Shown: positions 27,390-36,740 of the stretch, in pieces | Layout: each line of letters begins with the position of its first letter | Position numbering within the stretch: position 1 is the first letter of the stretch | Source of the DNA: Bartonella tamiae Th239 | GTDB lineage: Bacteria; Pseudomonadota; Alphaproteobacteria; Rhizobiales; Rhizobiaceae | Length of the DNA: 64,000 nt | Reading direction: 5' to 3' | Assembly: GCF_000278275.1 (NCBI RefSeq) | Contig: NZ_JH725147.1 | Span: 244,288-308,287, forward strand | Program-made: the position numbers and the translations under genes | Notes under the pieces: model-generated | The model's database searches: none | The model's input: only the letters and a program-made list of their open reading frames with translations | What the model was told of the DNA's origin: nothing

Positions 27390-28176
27390 ACTGAACCATA
27401 TTGGTGTAACTTTTAAACGTGGAACACCTCTTGAAAAGCAAGCGTTGATCAATCTCAATATGACCATCAAACAAGGGAGCTTTGTTACAGTCATTGGATC
27501 TAATGGCGCAGGAAAATCCACTATGCTTGGTGTGTTGGCGGGTGACATTTTACCAAGTGAAGGCAAAATCATTATCAATAATCAAGATGTCACACGCTCA
27601 TCAACAGCTGAGCGAGCGGGAATGATTGCACGCGTTTTTCAAGATCCACTAGCCGGCAGTTGTGGCACGTTAACCATTGAAGAAAATTTGGCACTGGCTG
27701 AGCAACGCGGACAAAGACGAGGCTTTCGTTCTGCATTAAATCGCAAAAAACGGGAAACATTTCGTGATCATATTGCTCAGTTGGGACTTGGTCTTGAAAA
27801 CCGTATTCATAATCGAATGGACAGTCTATCAGGAGGACAAAGACAGGCGGTATCATTAGTCATGGCAACATTAGCAAAAGCTGACATCTTATTGTTAGAT
27901 GAACACACCGCAGCACTCGATCCCGCCATGGCAGATTTTGTCATGTCATTAACGCAAAAAATTGTACAAGATAACGCGTTAACAACATTAATGGTGACCC
28001 ATTCCATGCGTCAAGCGCTTGATTATGGCGAAAGAACGCTCATGCTGCATGAAGGTGCAATTGTTTTAGACGTGCATGATAATGAGCGTAAGGACTTAGA
28101 AGTGGGTGATCTTATTGATATGTTTCAAAAGGTAAAAGGTCAAAGCTTGGATAATGATGAATTACTTATGAGTTAA
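27382..28176 (+). CDS. ABC transporter ATP-binding protein, TrpZ-like
   Basis: This 264-residue ATPase has Walker A GSNGAGKST, the Q-loop VFQDPLAGSCGTL, the signature LSGGQRQA, Walker B ILLLDEHTAALDP (His in the place of the usual Pro-Thr, as in this subfamily) and the switch region MVTHSMRQAL. It completes the importer with the two preceding genes and overlaps the permease gene by eight bases. Substrate is probably an aromatic amino acid or a related compound; that is inferred from the family. Confidence 0.9.
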   Translation: MIELNHIGVTFKRGTPLEKQALINLNMTIKQGSFVTVIGSNGAGKSTMLGVLAGDILPSEGKIIINNQDVTRSSTAERAGMIARVFQDPLAGSCGTLTIEENLALAEQRGQRRGFRSALNRKKRETFRDHIAQLGLGLENRIHNRMDSLSGGQRQAVSLVMATLAKADILLLDEHTAALDPAMADFVMSLTQKIVQDNALTTLMVTHSMRQALDYGERTLMLHEGAIVLDVHDNERKDLEVGDLIDMFQKVKGQSLDNDELLMS

Positions 28177-28260
28177 GTGTCATCAAACTAAGTTTACATC
28201 TTTCAAGCCAAGACAATTTTGTATACTATTCTTTATTTCACAGCGTGATGGACGTAATCT

Positions 28261-29298
28261 TTGGCACAAAAAAAAGCACACGAAGTTGATCGCTTTCTTA
28301 GCAGATTGGAAAAAAACTTTCCCATCGTGTTAATCTATGGTCCAGATAAAGGTTTGGTAAGTGAACGCGCAAATATTTATGCAGCCTTAACAGAGATTGC
28401 CTTAGATGACCCCTTTTCCAATATTCGTCTTGAAGCAATAGATATAGAAAAAGACACTGCCCGTTTAGAAGATGAAGCCTACACAATGTCGCTTTTTGGA
28501 GGCAATCGTTTAATATGGATTCGCAATGCGACCAATCAAAAAGGCTTAATAGAAGCAATGAAGACATTGCTAAAAACGCCTCCACCACAAACATATGTAC
28601 TTATTGAAGCAGGTGATCTTAAAAAAGGTACAGGCATACGTAACCTTATTGAAACTGCCTCTACGGCAATGGCATTGCCTTGTTTTCAGGACGATGCCCG
28701 TGCTCTTGATGGATTAATAGATCAAGTTCTTGAAGAGAACACACTGACACTATCGCTTGAAGCACGCAAATGGCTGCGTGAAAGTCTCGGCAGTGACAGG
28801 CTGATTTCAAGAGGTGAATTGGAAAAGCTCTGTCTTTACGCAAAAGGCAAAAATGAAATACAACTTGATGATGTCAAAGAGGTGGTAAGCGATGTTAGCG
28901 CATTATCACAAGATGAAATTATTGATGCGATGTTGATTGGTGATCTTAAAAATTTCAACGATCAATTTGATCGATATATTGCGACTGGAAGCCCGTTATT
29001 TCTTATTCTTAACGCGGCCTTACGCCAATTTCAACAATTACAATTATTGCGTCAAAGTATTGAATTTGAAGGGAAAACACCATTTTCAGTAGTAGCCGCT
29101 GCACGCCCACCAATATTTTTTCGCCGACAAAAACTCGTTGAGCGTGCGCTTGCTCATTGGTCATCAAAGACGATTGCTCAGGCCATGATACGTTTACAAA
29201 AAACCGTTTTTGAAAGTCGTGAAAATACACACTTAAGCGAAGCAATTACTCGACAAGCACTTTTAGCGTTAACATTGAACGCTAAGCATCATTCTTAA
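28261..29298 (+). CDS. holA: DNA polymerase III subunit delta
   Basis: HolA is the clamp-loader subunit that opens the beta sliding clamp. The 345-residue protein has the delta layout: an N-terminal AAA+-like domain without Walker A (VLIYGPDKGLVSERA), NRLIWIRNAT, a middle SRGELEKLCLYAKGKNEIQLDDVKEVVSD lid domain and a C-terminal helical collar domain. The start is a TTG at 28261, giving MAQKKAHEVDRFL, with GGA nine bases upstream; no in-frame ATG fits. The lptE gene that often precedes holA is not here. Confidence 0.92.
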   Translation: MAQKKAHEVDRFLSRLEKNFPIVLIYGPDKGLVSERANIYAALTEIALDDPFSNIRLEAIDIEKDTARLEDEAYTMSLFGGNRLIWIRNATNQKGLIEAMKTLLKTPPPQTYVLIEAGDLKKGTGIRNLIETASTAMALPCFQDDARALDGLIDQVLEENTLTLSLEARKWLRESLGSDRLISRGELEKLCLYAKGKNEIQLDDVKEVVSDVSALSQDEIIDAMLIGDLKNFNDQFDRYIATGSPLFLILNAALRQFQQLQLLRQSIEFEGKTPFSVVAAARPPIFFRRQKLVERALAHWSSKTIAQAMIRLQKTVFESRENTHLSEAITRQALLALTLNAKHHS

Positions 29299-29310
29299 TA
29301 AAATGAAAGT

Positions 29311-30159
29311 TTAAGAAACGCTTCTTTCTACATGATCAAGATATAATTTACGCAACCATTTGGTTGTCTCACCCGCTTTGCCATTTCCAATCATCTTACC
29401 ATCGATATGAGTAACGGCTGTTGCAAAAGTTGAAGCTGAAGAAATAAAGGCTTCTTTTGCTTCAAAAACATCCTTTAACGAAAACAAACGTTCTTCAACA
29501 TTACAGTGATTCTTTTTTGCCAAATTGATCAAAGTTGCACGAGTAATACCCGGTAAAATAGATCCATCTAGCGGACGGGTCACAAAGGTACCTTCTTTAT
29601 CAATAATATGAAAATTGGATGACGTTGCTTCTGTGATAAATCCGTCTTCAACGTAAACTGCATCATCAACACCTTTTTGATGTGCCTTGGTCTTAGCAAG
29701 TGATGAATAAAGAAGCTGAGTGGTTTTAATATCGCGACGTTCCCACCGTCCTTCTTTGTAAGACATCATTTTTAAGCAAGGTGTAAGGAGCAAATCGTGA
29801 TCTAACCCCTTTTGTGTAAACATAAATAAAGTTGGTTTAAACGAGGTATCATAAAGAAAATTGCGTATGCCATGCCCTCGAGAAATTTGTATATAAACCG
29901 TTCCATTTACGAAAGCATTATGAGTGATTAATTTTTGCAACTGATTTAAAAAAACAGTTTCATCAACCAAAAAATTTATTTCAAGCGCCTTGAGCGAATT
30001 TTGTAGACGCTTCATATGCGCATGAAAGTCCAAAAACTCTTTATTCAAAACACTTATCACTTCATAAACCGCATCAGAAAATAAAATTGAGCGATCCATA
30101 ATTGAAATTTTGGCGTCTTTTGCATCAAGAATTTGGCCATTTAAAAAAACTTTATCCAT
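29311..30159 (-). CDS. D-amino-acid aminotransferase (class IV PLP)
   Basis: This fold-type IV aminotransferase of 282 residues transfers amino groups between D-amino acids, chiefly giving D-Glu or D-Ala for peptidoglycan. Visible features are VFLNGQILDAKDAKISIMDRSILFSDAVYEVI, RGHGIRNF, the lysine in DIKTTQLLYSSLAK that would bind PLP, and EATSSNFHIID with LPGITRATL. YVEDGFITEATSSN is typical of the family and does not discriminate sharply between D-alanine and branched-chain enzymes, so the D-specific call is by overall similarity. A GTG at 30165 is an alternative start. It faces holA convergently. Confidence 0.82.
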   Translation of the reverse strand: MDKVFLNGQILDAKDAKISIMDRSILFSDAVYEVISVLNKEFLDFHAHMKRLQNSLKALEINFLVDETVFLNQLQKLITHNAFVNGTVYIQISRGHGIRNFLYDTSFKPTLFMFTQKGLDHDLLLTPCLKMMSYKEGRWERRDIKTTQLLYSSLAKTKAHQKGVDDAVYVEDGFITEATSSNFHIIDKEGTFVTRPLDGSILPGITRATLINLAKKNHCNVEERLFSLKDVFEAKEAFISSASTFATAVTHIDGKMIGNGKAGETTKWLRKLYLDHVERSVS

Positions 30160-30356
30160 GATCACTACTCATCCATTTGCATTTTGTAAAATTCTCTAAT
30201 GTACAAAATGAAAAACACATATTCTTTCACTATCAACATAGTATTAAATAAAATTGAACTTTGCCCTATTCTACAGACGAGGCTTAACATTAAGTCCTCA
30301 ATTTATATAAAAATTCCAGAACATATTAAAATACAGCGCAGTTTGTTCTTTTTATT

Positions 30357-30384
30357 TTGATATTTATTTTTTTCGTTATATAAA
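30357..30384 (+). promoter_or_regulatory. Probable promoter of modEABC
   Basis: A -35-like TTGATA (30357-30362) and -10-like TATAAA (30379-30384) are separated by 16 bases. The -10 element sits inside the Mo-box palindrome, so bound ModE would block RNA polymerase directly. Predicted by eye. Confidence 0.55.
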
Positions 30385-30397
30385 ATTTTATATAACG
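30374..30397. promoter_or_regulatory. Mo-box: ModE operator
   Basis: This is a perfect 24-base palindrome with half-sites CGTTATATA and TATATAACG separated by six bases (AAATTT). It closely matches the known ModE-binding consensus (CGnTATATA-N6-TATATAnCG type). It lies 20 bases before the modE start and overlaps the -10 element. Molybdate-bound ModE would therefore repress its own operon. Confidence 0.88.
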
Positions 30398-30416
30398 TTT
30401 ATGGCATGGTTTTTTG

Positions 30417-31292
30417 ATGGAAGCGCATATCACTTTTTTCAAACATATTAACAATGATAAAGACGCTAAAAGCAGCGACATGAAAAACAGTTTACTAAAA
30501 GAAGAAACAATTGGTCATGAACGCATACAACTGCTAGAGGCTGTGGCGCGTGAAGGTTCAATTTCAGCAGCAGCACGGGCAAGAGGAATAAGCTATAAAA
30601 CAGCATGGGATAGTCTGAATGTCATGCAAAATTTGATCAAATATCCATTATTAGAAAAAAATACTGGAGGAAGGAAAGGCGGCGGCACAACTCTTACACA
30701 ACAGGGAGTTCAATTGATTGAAACCTTTCATAAACTAGAAGCAGGACTTGCAACCTTGTTTCATAATGTTTCAGATGAGCTCAACACAATTGGTGTATCT
30801 TCAAAAGGACTTTTACATGGTTTTATGATGCGCAGTTCAGCGCGCAATGTTTTTTCTGGCCGTATTGATAGTTTTAAACAAACAAAAAATGAGGCAAACA
30901 CTTTTGATAAAACCAATTACAAAAGTGCTATAAATACCCTACTTCATATACGCATTGCACATAATATTATGATGCAATCCATTATTACGCTTAAGAGCGT
31001 CAAAAATTTAGGTTTGGTGAAAGGGCGCGACGTAAGCCTACTTATCAAATCCACTTTCATAGATGTCAAACCAGCTCCAATCTTAAATGAAATTCAAAAA
31101 GACAATCACTTTCAAGGTATCATACGTGATAATTTTAAAGGCAGGGATATGAATGAACTCACAATTGATATTGGTGAACAAAAAACGATGATTGCAACAC
31201 TCTCAAAAACGCATCCATGTGCTGATTATGCACCCAATAAAGCAGTTATTGTTTCTTTTAAACCGCAGCATAGTCTTATAGCGACATACTAA
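30417..31292 (+). CDS. modE: Molybdate-responsive transcriptional regulator ModE
   Basis: The protein has an N-terminal LysR-like winged helix (RIQLLEAVAREGSISAAARARGISYKTAWDSLNVM, about residues 36-70) with the GGRKGGGTTLT wing. Two molbindin (MOP) domains follow, SARNVFSGRI...IRIAHNIMMQSIITLKSVKNLGLVKGRDVSLLIKST and its C-terminal repeat, which bind molybdate. The repeat MOP (DNHFQGII onward) is somewhat degenerate. The start is uncertain: ATG 30417 lacks a ribosome site, and ATG 30480 (MKNSLL) is a good alternative that shortens the charged N-terminus. It leads modABC, 13 bases from modA. Confidence 0.92.
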   Translation: MEAHITFFKHINNDKDAKSSDMKNSLLKEETIGHERIQLLEAVAREGSISAAARARGISYKTAWDSLNVMQNLIKYPLLEKNTGGRKGGGTTLTQQGVQLIETFHKLEAGLATLFHNVSDELNTIGVSSKGLLHGFMMRSSARNVFSGRIDSFKQTKNEANTFDKTNYKSAINTLLHIRIAHNIMMQSIITLKSVKNLGLVKGRDVSLLIKSTFIDVKPAPILNEIQKDNHFQGIIRDNFKGRDMNELTIDIGEQKTMIATLSKTHPCADYAPNKAVIVSFKPQHSLIATY

Positions 31293-31305
31293 AAAGGTTT
31301 TTAAA

Positions 31306-32079
31306 ATGCGTCTTCAATGGATCACTTTCACATTTTTCTTTTTTCAAAGTATCATCCTCTTTCAACCTATTGATGCTTTGGCCCATAAGAGTGATGCAGT
31401 CATTGCTGTTGCTTCGAATTTTACAGAACCAGCAAAAGAAATTGCCAAAAAATTTGAGGAAAGTACTGGATATAAAACCATTTTATCTTTTGGCGCAACG
31501 GGCAGTATTTATCAGCAAATCAAAAATGGTGCGCCTTACGATGTTTTTTTAGCCGCAGATAATCATCGTCCAAGCTTACTCATTGCTGAAGGCTTTGCTG
31601 TCAAAGAAAGCCAATTGACTTATGCCATTGGCACATTGGTTTTATGGAGTGCTTCAAAAGACCTTATAAAAGGTGAACAAAGCCTCAGTGCTGAAAATAT
31701 AAATCACATTGCGTTTTGTAATCCTGATGCTGCTCCTTATGGACAAGCAGCCTTAGAAACCATGAAGGCTCTCAACCTTTATACCAAAGTGCAAACAAAA
31801 CTTGTTGAAGGGCATAATATTTCTCAGGCCTTTCAATTTGTTAAAACAGGCAATGCTGAAATCGGTTTTGTGGCATTGTCACAAATTATCCATGAAAAAA
31901 AAGGCTCTTTTTGGATTGTTCCGCAAAAATATTATCACCCGATTGAACAAGATGGCGTTCTGCTTCAGCATGGTAAGGATAATAAAGCGGCAAAAGCATT
32001 TATGATTTTTTTAAATGGATCGGAAGCATCACAAATTCTCGCCGATTATGGATATCGTAAAAAGAAGAAAGATTTATAG
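31306..32079 (+). CDS. modA: Molybdate ABC transporter substrate-binding protein
   Basis: This 257-residue periplasmic molybdate-binding protein has a signal peptide (cleavage near LA-HK, residues 25-26). The family segments are VAVASNFTEPAKEIAKKFEESTGY, LSFGATGSIYQQIKNGAPYDVFLAADNHRP, CNPDAAPYGQAALETM and GNAEIGFVALSQI. The Ser residues of ASN and ATGS and the Tyr of PYGQAA are the expected oxyanion ligands. It starts 13 bases after modE, with AAGG upstream, and is followed by modB after two bases. Confidence 0.94.
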   Translation: MRLQWITFTFFFFQSIILFQPIDALAHKSDAVIAVASNFTEPAKEIAKKFEESTGYKTILSFGATGSIYQQIKNGAPYDVFLAADNHRPSLLIAEGFAVKESQLTYAIGTLVLWSASKDLIKGEQSLSAENINHIAFCNPDAAPYGQAALETMKALNLYTKVQTKLVEGHNISQAFQFVKTGNAEIGFVALSQIIHEKKGSFWIVPQKYYHPIEQDGVLLQHGKDNKAAKAFMIFLNGSEASQILADYGYRKKKKDL

Positions 32080-32081
32080 AA

Positions 32082-32771
32082 ATGCTTTGGCTTTCCGATC
32101 AAACATGGACGGCGATTATCCTTACTATTAAACTGGCAAGTATCACTACTGTTTTTTTATTACTGATTGGCATACCAATAGCATTATGGCTCGCTCGCTC
32201 AAAATCCTATTTGTCTGAAATAGTCGCCACCATCATTGCAATACCATTAGTTTTACCACCTACTGTGTTGGGATTTTATCTCCTAGTTCTGATGGCGCCA
32301 AATGGTTTTTTGAGCTTTATCGCACCAATATTCAGTTTAGAAAAATTTGCCTTTACATTTCAAGGTCTAGTCATAGGATCAATTGTTTATTCTTTGCCTT
32401 TCGTTGTACAGCCCATTCGTAATTCGTTTGAAACAATGGGCGTACGCCCTTTAGAAGTTGCCGCAACTTTGCGTATCTCTCCTTTTCATGCATTTTGGCG
32501 CGTAACTTTACCAATCACCAGCCCCGGCATTGTCACAGCGGCAATATTAGGTTTTGCACATACCGTAGGAGAATATGGTGTGGTTCAAATGATAGGTGGC
32601 AATTTACCTGGCCAAACGGCTGTTATCTCAACCACAATTATGTCCTATGTCGAAGCTGACAAAATGCTTGAAGCCAATATTTTATCAGTAATGATGATTG
32701 TCTTTTCTTTTATCATTATTTTAGCCGTTAGGCTTTTGCAAAAATTCTATAATGGCGTTTCATATGATTGA
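32082..32771 (+). CDS. modB: Molybdate ABC transporter permease
   Basis: This 229-residue inner-membrane protein has five or six hydrophobic helices. PLVLPPTVLGFYLLVLMAP and the ATPase-contact EAA loop FETMGVRPLEVAATLRISPFHAFWRVTLPITSPGIVTAAILGFAHTVGEYG are diagnostic of ModB. Translation begins two bases after the modA stop codon, and the last 20 bases overlap modC. Confidence 0.95.
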   Translation: MLWLSDQTWTAIILTIKLASITTVFLLLIGIPIALWLARSKSYLSEIVATIIAIPLVLPPTVLGFYLLVLMAPNGFLSFIAPIFSLEKFAFTFQGLVIGSIVYSLPFVVQPIRNSFETMGVRPLEVAATLRISPFHAFWRVTLPITSPGIVTAAILGFAHTVGEYGVVQMIGGNLPGQTAVISTTIMSYVEADKMLEANILSVMMIVFSFIIILAVRLLQKFYNGVSYD

Positions 32772-33828
32772 TGTTCATTTACACGCGCACTTTAGCCATG
32801 TGGCACTGAATTTTGCATTTTGCGTTCCCTCACAGGGAGTCAGCGTTCTTTATGGTCCATCAGGCAGCGGCAAAACAAGTCTTTTACGCGCAATAGCAGG
32901 CCTTAATCATTTCCATGGTCATGTAAAAATTGGTGAGCATATATGGCAAAATGAAAATTACTTTACGCCTGTGCATAAACGCGCAATTGGTTATGTTTTT
33001 CAAGAACCAAGCCTCTTTCCACATTTATCCGTTAAAAAAAATCTCACATTTGGGCAGAGAAATGAAAGGACTTCATCTTTAAATTTTATGAAAGTCATAG
33101 ATTTATTAAATATTGGCTCTCTTCTTCATCGTTCTTCCCATCATCTTTCTGGCGGTGAGCGCCAACGGGTTGCGATTGCACGGGCTGTTTTATCAAATCC
33201 TAAAATTTTACTGATGGATGAACCTTTAAGTGCACTTGATACAGAAGCGCGTCATGATATTTTGCATTTACTTATTCAATTACGGGATCATTTATCCTTG
33301 CCAATCCTTTATATCACCCATAATATGTATGAAGTTGATCATCTTGCCAATCAACTCATTCTCATAAATGAAGGCAAAGTGCTTGCCACAGGACCTTTAA
33401 ATGTCTTGCAAACAGATTTTAACTTGCCGCTATGCCATCAAGAAGATTGCGCCGTCAGTGTTGATGGCATAGTCGAAAGTTATCAAGAAAAGACAGGCCT
33501 ATTGAGTGTTAAAATTCAAGACACACTTCTTTATCTGCCTTCAGCTTATAAAGCTTCAGGGCAAAAAATACGCCTACGAATTGGTGCTCATAATGTCGCT
33601 CTTTCACTGGATAATCTTTCGAAAACGACTTTTCTTAATACACTTTCTGCTCATATCAAGACCATATATGCACTTAATGATTTTGAAATGCTTCTTTTGC
33701 TTGAAACTGGGCAAGAGCGTAAAAGCTTTAATTTTTTATCACGCATTACGCGTCATTCCTTCCAGCATCTTAATTTACGTGAAGGAATGACTATTTACGC
33801 CCATATTAAAGGAGCCACACTTAAATGA
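32752..33828 (+). CDS. modC: Molybdate ABC transporter ATP-binding protein
   Basis: This 358-residue ATPase has Walker A GPSGSGKTS, Q-loop YVFQEPSLFPHL, signature LSGGERQRV, Walker B LLMDEPLSALD and switch His in YITHN. A C-terminal regulatory part of about 130 residues includes a MOP-like domain (FLNTLSAHIKTIYALNDFEMLLLLE), as in most ModC proteins. The ATG at 32764 (MIDVHL) is an alternative start that reduces the overlap with modB. It is the last gene of the modEABC operon and ends four bases before the convergent kinase gene. Confidence 0.94.
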   Translation: MAFHMIDVHLHAHFSHVALNFAFCVPSQGVSVLYGPSGSGKTSLLRAIAGLNHFHGHVKIGEHIWQNENYFTPVHKRAIGYVFQEPSLFPHLSVKKNLTFGQRNERTSSLNFMKVIDLLNIGSLLHRSSHHLSGGERQRVAIARAVLSNPKILLMDEPLSALDTEARHDILHLLIQLRDHLSLPILYITHNMYEVDHLANQLILINEGKVLATGPLNVLQTDFNLPLCHQEDCAVSVDGIVESYQEKTGLLSVKIQDTLLYLPSAYKASGQKIRLRIGAHNVALSLDNLSKTTFLNTLSAHIKTIYALNDFEMLLLLETGQERKSFNFLSRITRHSFQHLNLREGMTIYAHIKGATLK

Positions 33829-33832
33829 TTTT

Positions 33833-34789
33833 TTATGAAAAATATGTCTTTATATAAGCCTCAGCAAGCTGAACCGTTTTATCTGTAAATTCTTTAGCAT
33901 CAAAAAAATGACTGGACGCTTTACCTTGATTGGCCAACCATGCTGTTAATTGAAGGCGCCGCATCATGATAAGGTGCGGAACAATATTGCGCATTATTTG
34001 TGTTATCGGTCTAATCCGCTCATAACCTTTAAACCATGCATCAATAAGGTTAGGAACAGATGAGTGATGTTCAATAAAACTTAAACCATTGGCTAAATCA
34101 AGACCGAACCATGAAAAACCGCAATCATCAAAATCAATAACCGATAGGCGATCCTCTAAAACCAAAAGATTGGCCAAACGCAAATCTGCGTGAATAAGAC
34201 CATAATCACTATCATGACGCGGTACATTTTCCATAGTGTTTTTTAAAATGTCATCGCAACGGTGCAAAATATCATAGTGCCTGTTTGATAAGCACGAATT
34301 TTTACGCCAATCCCCCCAATAGGCTTTTGGACCAATCATCGTTTGATACGTCCAATGTTTACGCCGAAATCTTTTTGGGCGTTGCCATGCCAAAGAATGG
34401 TCATGAAGTTTTGCGGATATTTCTCCCAATTGAACAAAGCGCGTTGGCAAATTTTCATCAACTCGGGGTTCATAACCGTCAATAAAGCTAAAACAAGCAA
34501 GGCGATAATCTTCACAATGAACAAAAAAACTATCTGTTATTGTTTTTATGATCTGTGGTACCTTAATAACATGATTTTTTGAAATCTCCTCCAACCAGCT
34601 AAGTTCAGAAAAAATTTCTGCATCAGTTTGATAATCTTTACGATAAATGCGTAAAATATAACGCCGTGAATAATGCTCTATAACAAAAGTTGTGTTTTCT
34701 GAAATCGCTAAAAGATCAATACGGGCATTACAATCCAATCGCCATAAAGAAAGCTGAGATCGGATTAAAGTTTTAAAATGTTCAATCAT
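33833..34789 (-). CDS. APH-family small-molecule kinase (phosphotransferase)
   Basis: The 318-residue protein has an aminoglycoside-phosphotransferase/choline-kinase fold. The catalytic loop is HADLRLANLL and the metal-binding loop is VIDFDDCGFSWFGLDLAN; the N-lobe has YILRIYRK. It resembles the Ser/Thr kinase-like SrkA/YihE and homoserine kinase II groups, and the substrate is unknown. The open frame runs far upstream to 35110, but that part overlaps metW in another frame; MIEHFKTLIRSQL at 34789 is the sensible start, eleven bases after the metW stop codon. Co-location with metX-metW hints at an amino-acid-related substrate, which is inference. Confidence 0.75.
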   Translation of the reverse strand: MIEHFKTLIRSQLSLWRLDCNARIDLLAISENTTFVIEHYSRRYILRIYRKDYQTDAEIFSELSWLEEISKNHVIKVPQIIKTITDSFFVHCEDYRLACFSFIDGYEPRVDENLPTRFVQLGEISAKLHDHSLAWQRPKRFRRKHWTYQTMIGPKAYWGDWRKNSCLSNRHYDILHRCDDILKNTMENVPRHDSDYGLIHADLRLANLLVLEDRLSVIDFDDCGFSWFGLDLANGLSFIEHHSSVPNLIDAWFKGYERIRPITQIMRNIVPHLIMMRRLQLTAWLANQGKASSHFFDAKEFTDKTVQLAEAYIKTYFS

Positions 34790-34799
34790 ATTATATTCA

Positions 34800-35432
34800 T
34801 TATCGATGCAACAAAAAAACAGCCTGCTGCCCAAAAATATTCCATGCGGCCCATGGCAATGTCCAAAGAACACGTTTGCCTTGTCGATTAAGAGCCACAC
34901 TGTCTTCCACTTTTGCGCCAACATCTTTAACCAAATCAACAAAATCTTCAATTGTGCAAAAGTGAATATTGGGTGTGTCATGCCAACTATATGGCAGTTC
35001 CTTTGTAACCGGCATACGTCCGCGAAAAAGCAAATGAAAACGAGCACGCCAATAGCCAAAATTAGGTATCGACACAATTGCTCGCTCACCAATTCGCAAA
35101 AGCTGTTCAAGCACGACTTTTGGATGACGTGTTGCCTGTAAAGTTTGTGACAAAATCACATAATCAAAGCCAGAATCAGGATAATAAATAAGATCGCTAT
35201 CCGCATCACCTTGAATAACCGAAAGTCCTTTGATTAAGCATTGATCAACACCTTTTTGTGACAATTCAACACCACGACCTTCAACCTGACGCTCAGTTTG
35301 TAAAAGATGGAGTAGCTCTCCATTACCACACCCCACGTCCAAAACACGACTTCCTGGTTTAATAAATTGTGCAATAACATCAAAATCTGTTCGTGCTTTA
35401 AGAATAGATGCACGTTCGTCATGGTCTTTCAT
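34800..35432 (-). CDS. metW: Methionine biosynthesis protein MetW
   Basis: This 210-residue protein of the methyltransferase fold shows [32 protein letters not shown] (SAM-binding motif I), and the MetW-specific [28 protein letters not shown] and [16 protein letters not shown], ending in [17 protein letters not shown]. MetW works with MetX in making the acylated homoserine intermediate; its precise contribution is not settled. It overlaps the metX stop codon by four bases (ATGA), the normal arrangement. Confidence 0.95.
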   Translation of the reverse strand: MKDHDERASILKARTDFDVIAQFIKPGSRVLDVGCGNGELLHLLQTERQVEGRGVELSQKGVDQCLIKGLSVIQGDADSDLIYYPDSGFDYVILSQTLQATRHPKVVLEQLLRIGERAIVSIPNFGYWRARFHLLFRGRMPVTKELPYSWHDTPNIHFCTIEDFVDLVKDVGAKVEDSVALNRQGKRVLWTLPWAAWNIFGQQAVFLLHR

Positions 35433-36613
35433 GGTCGAAGATCTCTTTCTTGTGCCGCTGAATGAAGAAAACCTTGAATGGCAGAAAACATCACAGGATC
35501 TTCAAGTAAAAATGCGTCATGCCCTTTATCAGTTTCAATTTCAACAAAAGAAACGCTTGCGCCTGCAGCATTCAAAGCATGGACAAAAATACGACTTTGC
35601 TCTGTTGTAAACATCCAATCACTTGAAAATGAAGCGACAAAAAAACGCGTCCGAGATCCATAAAATGCCTCGACCAAGCGACCGTTATTTTCAGCTTCCA
35701 AATCGAAGTAATCCATCGCACGTGTCAAATAAAGATAACTATTAGCATCAAAGCGTTCAACAAAAGTCGTGCCTTGATGACGCAAATAACTTTCAATTTG
35801 AAAATCAGCATCAAACCCAAATGTTATTTGATCACGATTTTGTAAATTACGGCCAAATTTACGATGAAGGGCAGCCTCAGACAAATATGTGACATGCGCT
35901 GTCATACGTGCAACAGCCAATCCTTTTTTGGGTCGCTTTTTCGCTTCAATATAATTTCCTCCGCACCAATCAGGATCGGCCATAACAGCTTGACGTCCAA
36001 TTTCATCAAAGGCGATATTTTGAGCTGAATGTCGTGCGCCAGTTGCAAGAATAATCGATGAAAAAACCTTATCTTTATAACTTGAAGCCCATTGCAAAGC
36101 CTGCATACCTCCCATGGAGCCACCAATAACACAAAAAAGCGATTCAATACCCAAATGCTCAATCAACATCGCTTGCGCACGCACCATATCAGCAATTGTA
36201 ATCACAGGAAAATTTAACGCATAAGGCTTTCCCGTTTCAGGATTAAGAGACACTGGACCTGTGGAGCCTAAACACCCACCCAACACATTAGAACAAATCA
36301 CATAATAACGATTTGTATCGATAATTTTATCTGGCCCCACCAAAATATCCCACCAACCTGGTTTACCTGTCAAAGGGTGGCAATTTGCGACATGTTGATC
36401 CGCCGTCAAAGCATGACATATCAAAATAGCATTGCTTTTATCATCATTCAGCTTGCCATAATCTTGATAAGCAATTTGAAATGGGCTTAAAATAACACCA
36501 CTATCAAGTTTTAAAGGGTGAGCTTCTTTAAAAAAAACAACCTTACTATCAGGATTTAAAGCCTGTGATTTATTTGACTGAGACTTTTTCTTTATATTTG
36601 TTTTATGATTCAT
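35429..36613 (-). CDS. metX: Homoserine O-acyltransferase (acetyl or succinyl donor)
   Basis: MetX acylates homoserine as the first committed step to methionine. The 394-residue alpha/beta hydrolase has the nucleophile elbow [13 protein letters not shown], an SSDWMF segment carrying the catalytic Asp, and KGHDAFLLE with the catalytic His. Family signatures include [39 protein letters not shown] and [13 protein letters not shown]. Whether acetyl-CoA or succinyl-CoA is used depends on a few residues I cannot judge here. The weak ribosome site and the leader hairpin at 36664-36689 suggest regulated expression. Confidence 0.94.
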   Translation of the reverse strand: MNHKTNIKKKSQSNKSQALNPDSKVVFFKEAHPLKLDSGVILSPFQIAYQDYGKLNDDKSNAILICHALTADQHVANCHPLTGKPGWWDILVGPDKIIDTNRYYVICSNVLGGCLGSTGPVSLNPETGKPYALNFPVITIADMVRAQAMLIEHLGIESLFCVIGGSMGGMQALQWASSYKDKVFSSIILATGARHSAQNIAFDEIGRQAVMADPDWCGGNYIEAKKRPKKGLAVARMTAHVTYLSEAALHRKFGRNLQNRDQITFGFDADFQIESYLRHQGTTFVERFDANSYLYLTRAMDYFDLEAENNGRLVEAFYGSRTRFFVASFSSDWMFTTEQSRIFVHALNAAGASVSFVEIETDKGHDAFLLEDPVMFSAIQGFLHSAAQERDLRP

Positions 36614-36663
36614 TTCGGTTGCACCGTCTAGAAAGAGAAAGAATAGCTAGTCGCCCTTAAGAC

Positions 36664-36689
36664 AAAAAGTCAAGAATTTTACTCGACTT
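36664..36689 (-). terminator. Terminator-like hairpin in the metX leader
   Basis: On the minus strand AAGTCGAG and CTTGACTT make an eight-pair stem (one G-U) with a seven-base loop, running into a short T tract. It lies 51-76 bases upstream of the metX ATG, so it could act as a transcription attenuator. I looked for the SAM-II riboswitch core expected before metX in this class and did not find it. Confidence 0.4.
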
Positions 36690-36740
36690 GTTGATGAAGC
36701 AAGGATATTTCTATTTATAAGAAACAAAGGAATGATTTCG

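Noticed and set aside
34790..35110. N-terminal extension of the kinase frame upstream to 35110, giving hydrophobic residues
   Set aside because: It lies wholly inside metW in another frame and is unlike the family; the ATG at 34789 just after the metW stop codon is the sensible start.
36614..36740. SAM-II riboswitch before metX
   Set aside because: Expected by analogy in alphaproteobacteria, but the conserved core bases could not be found by eye; only a hairpin is reported.
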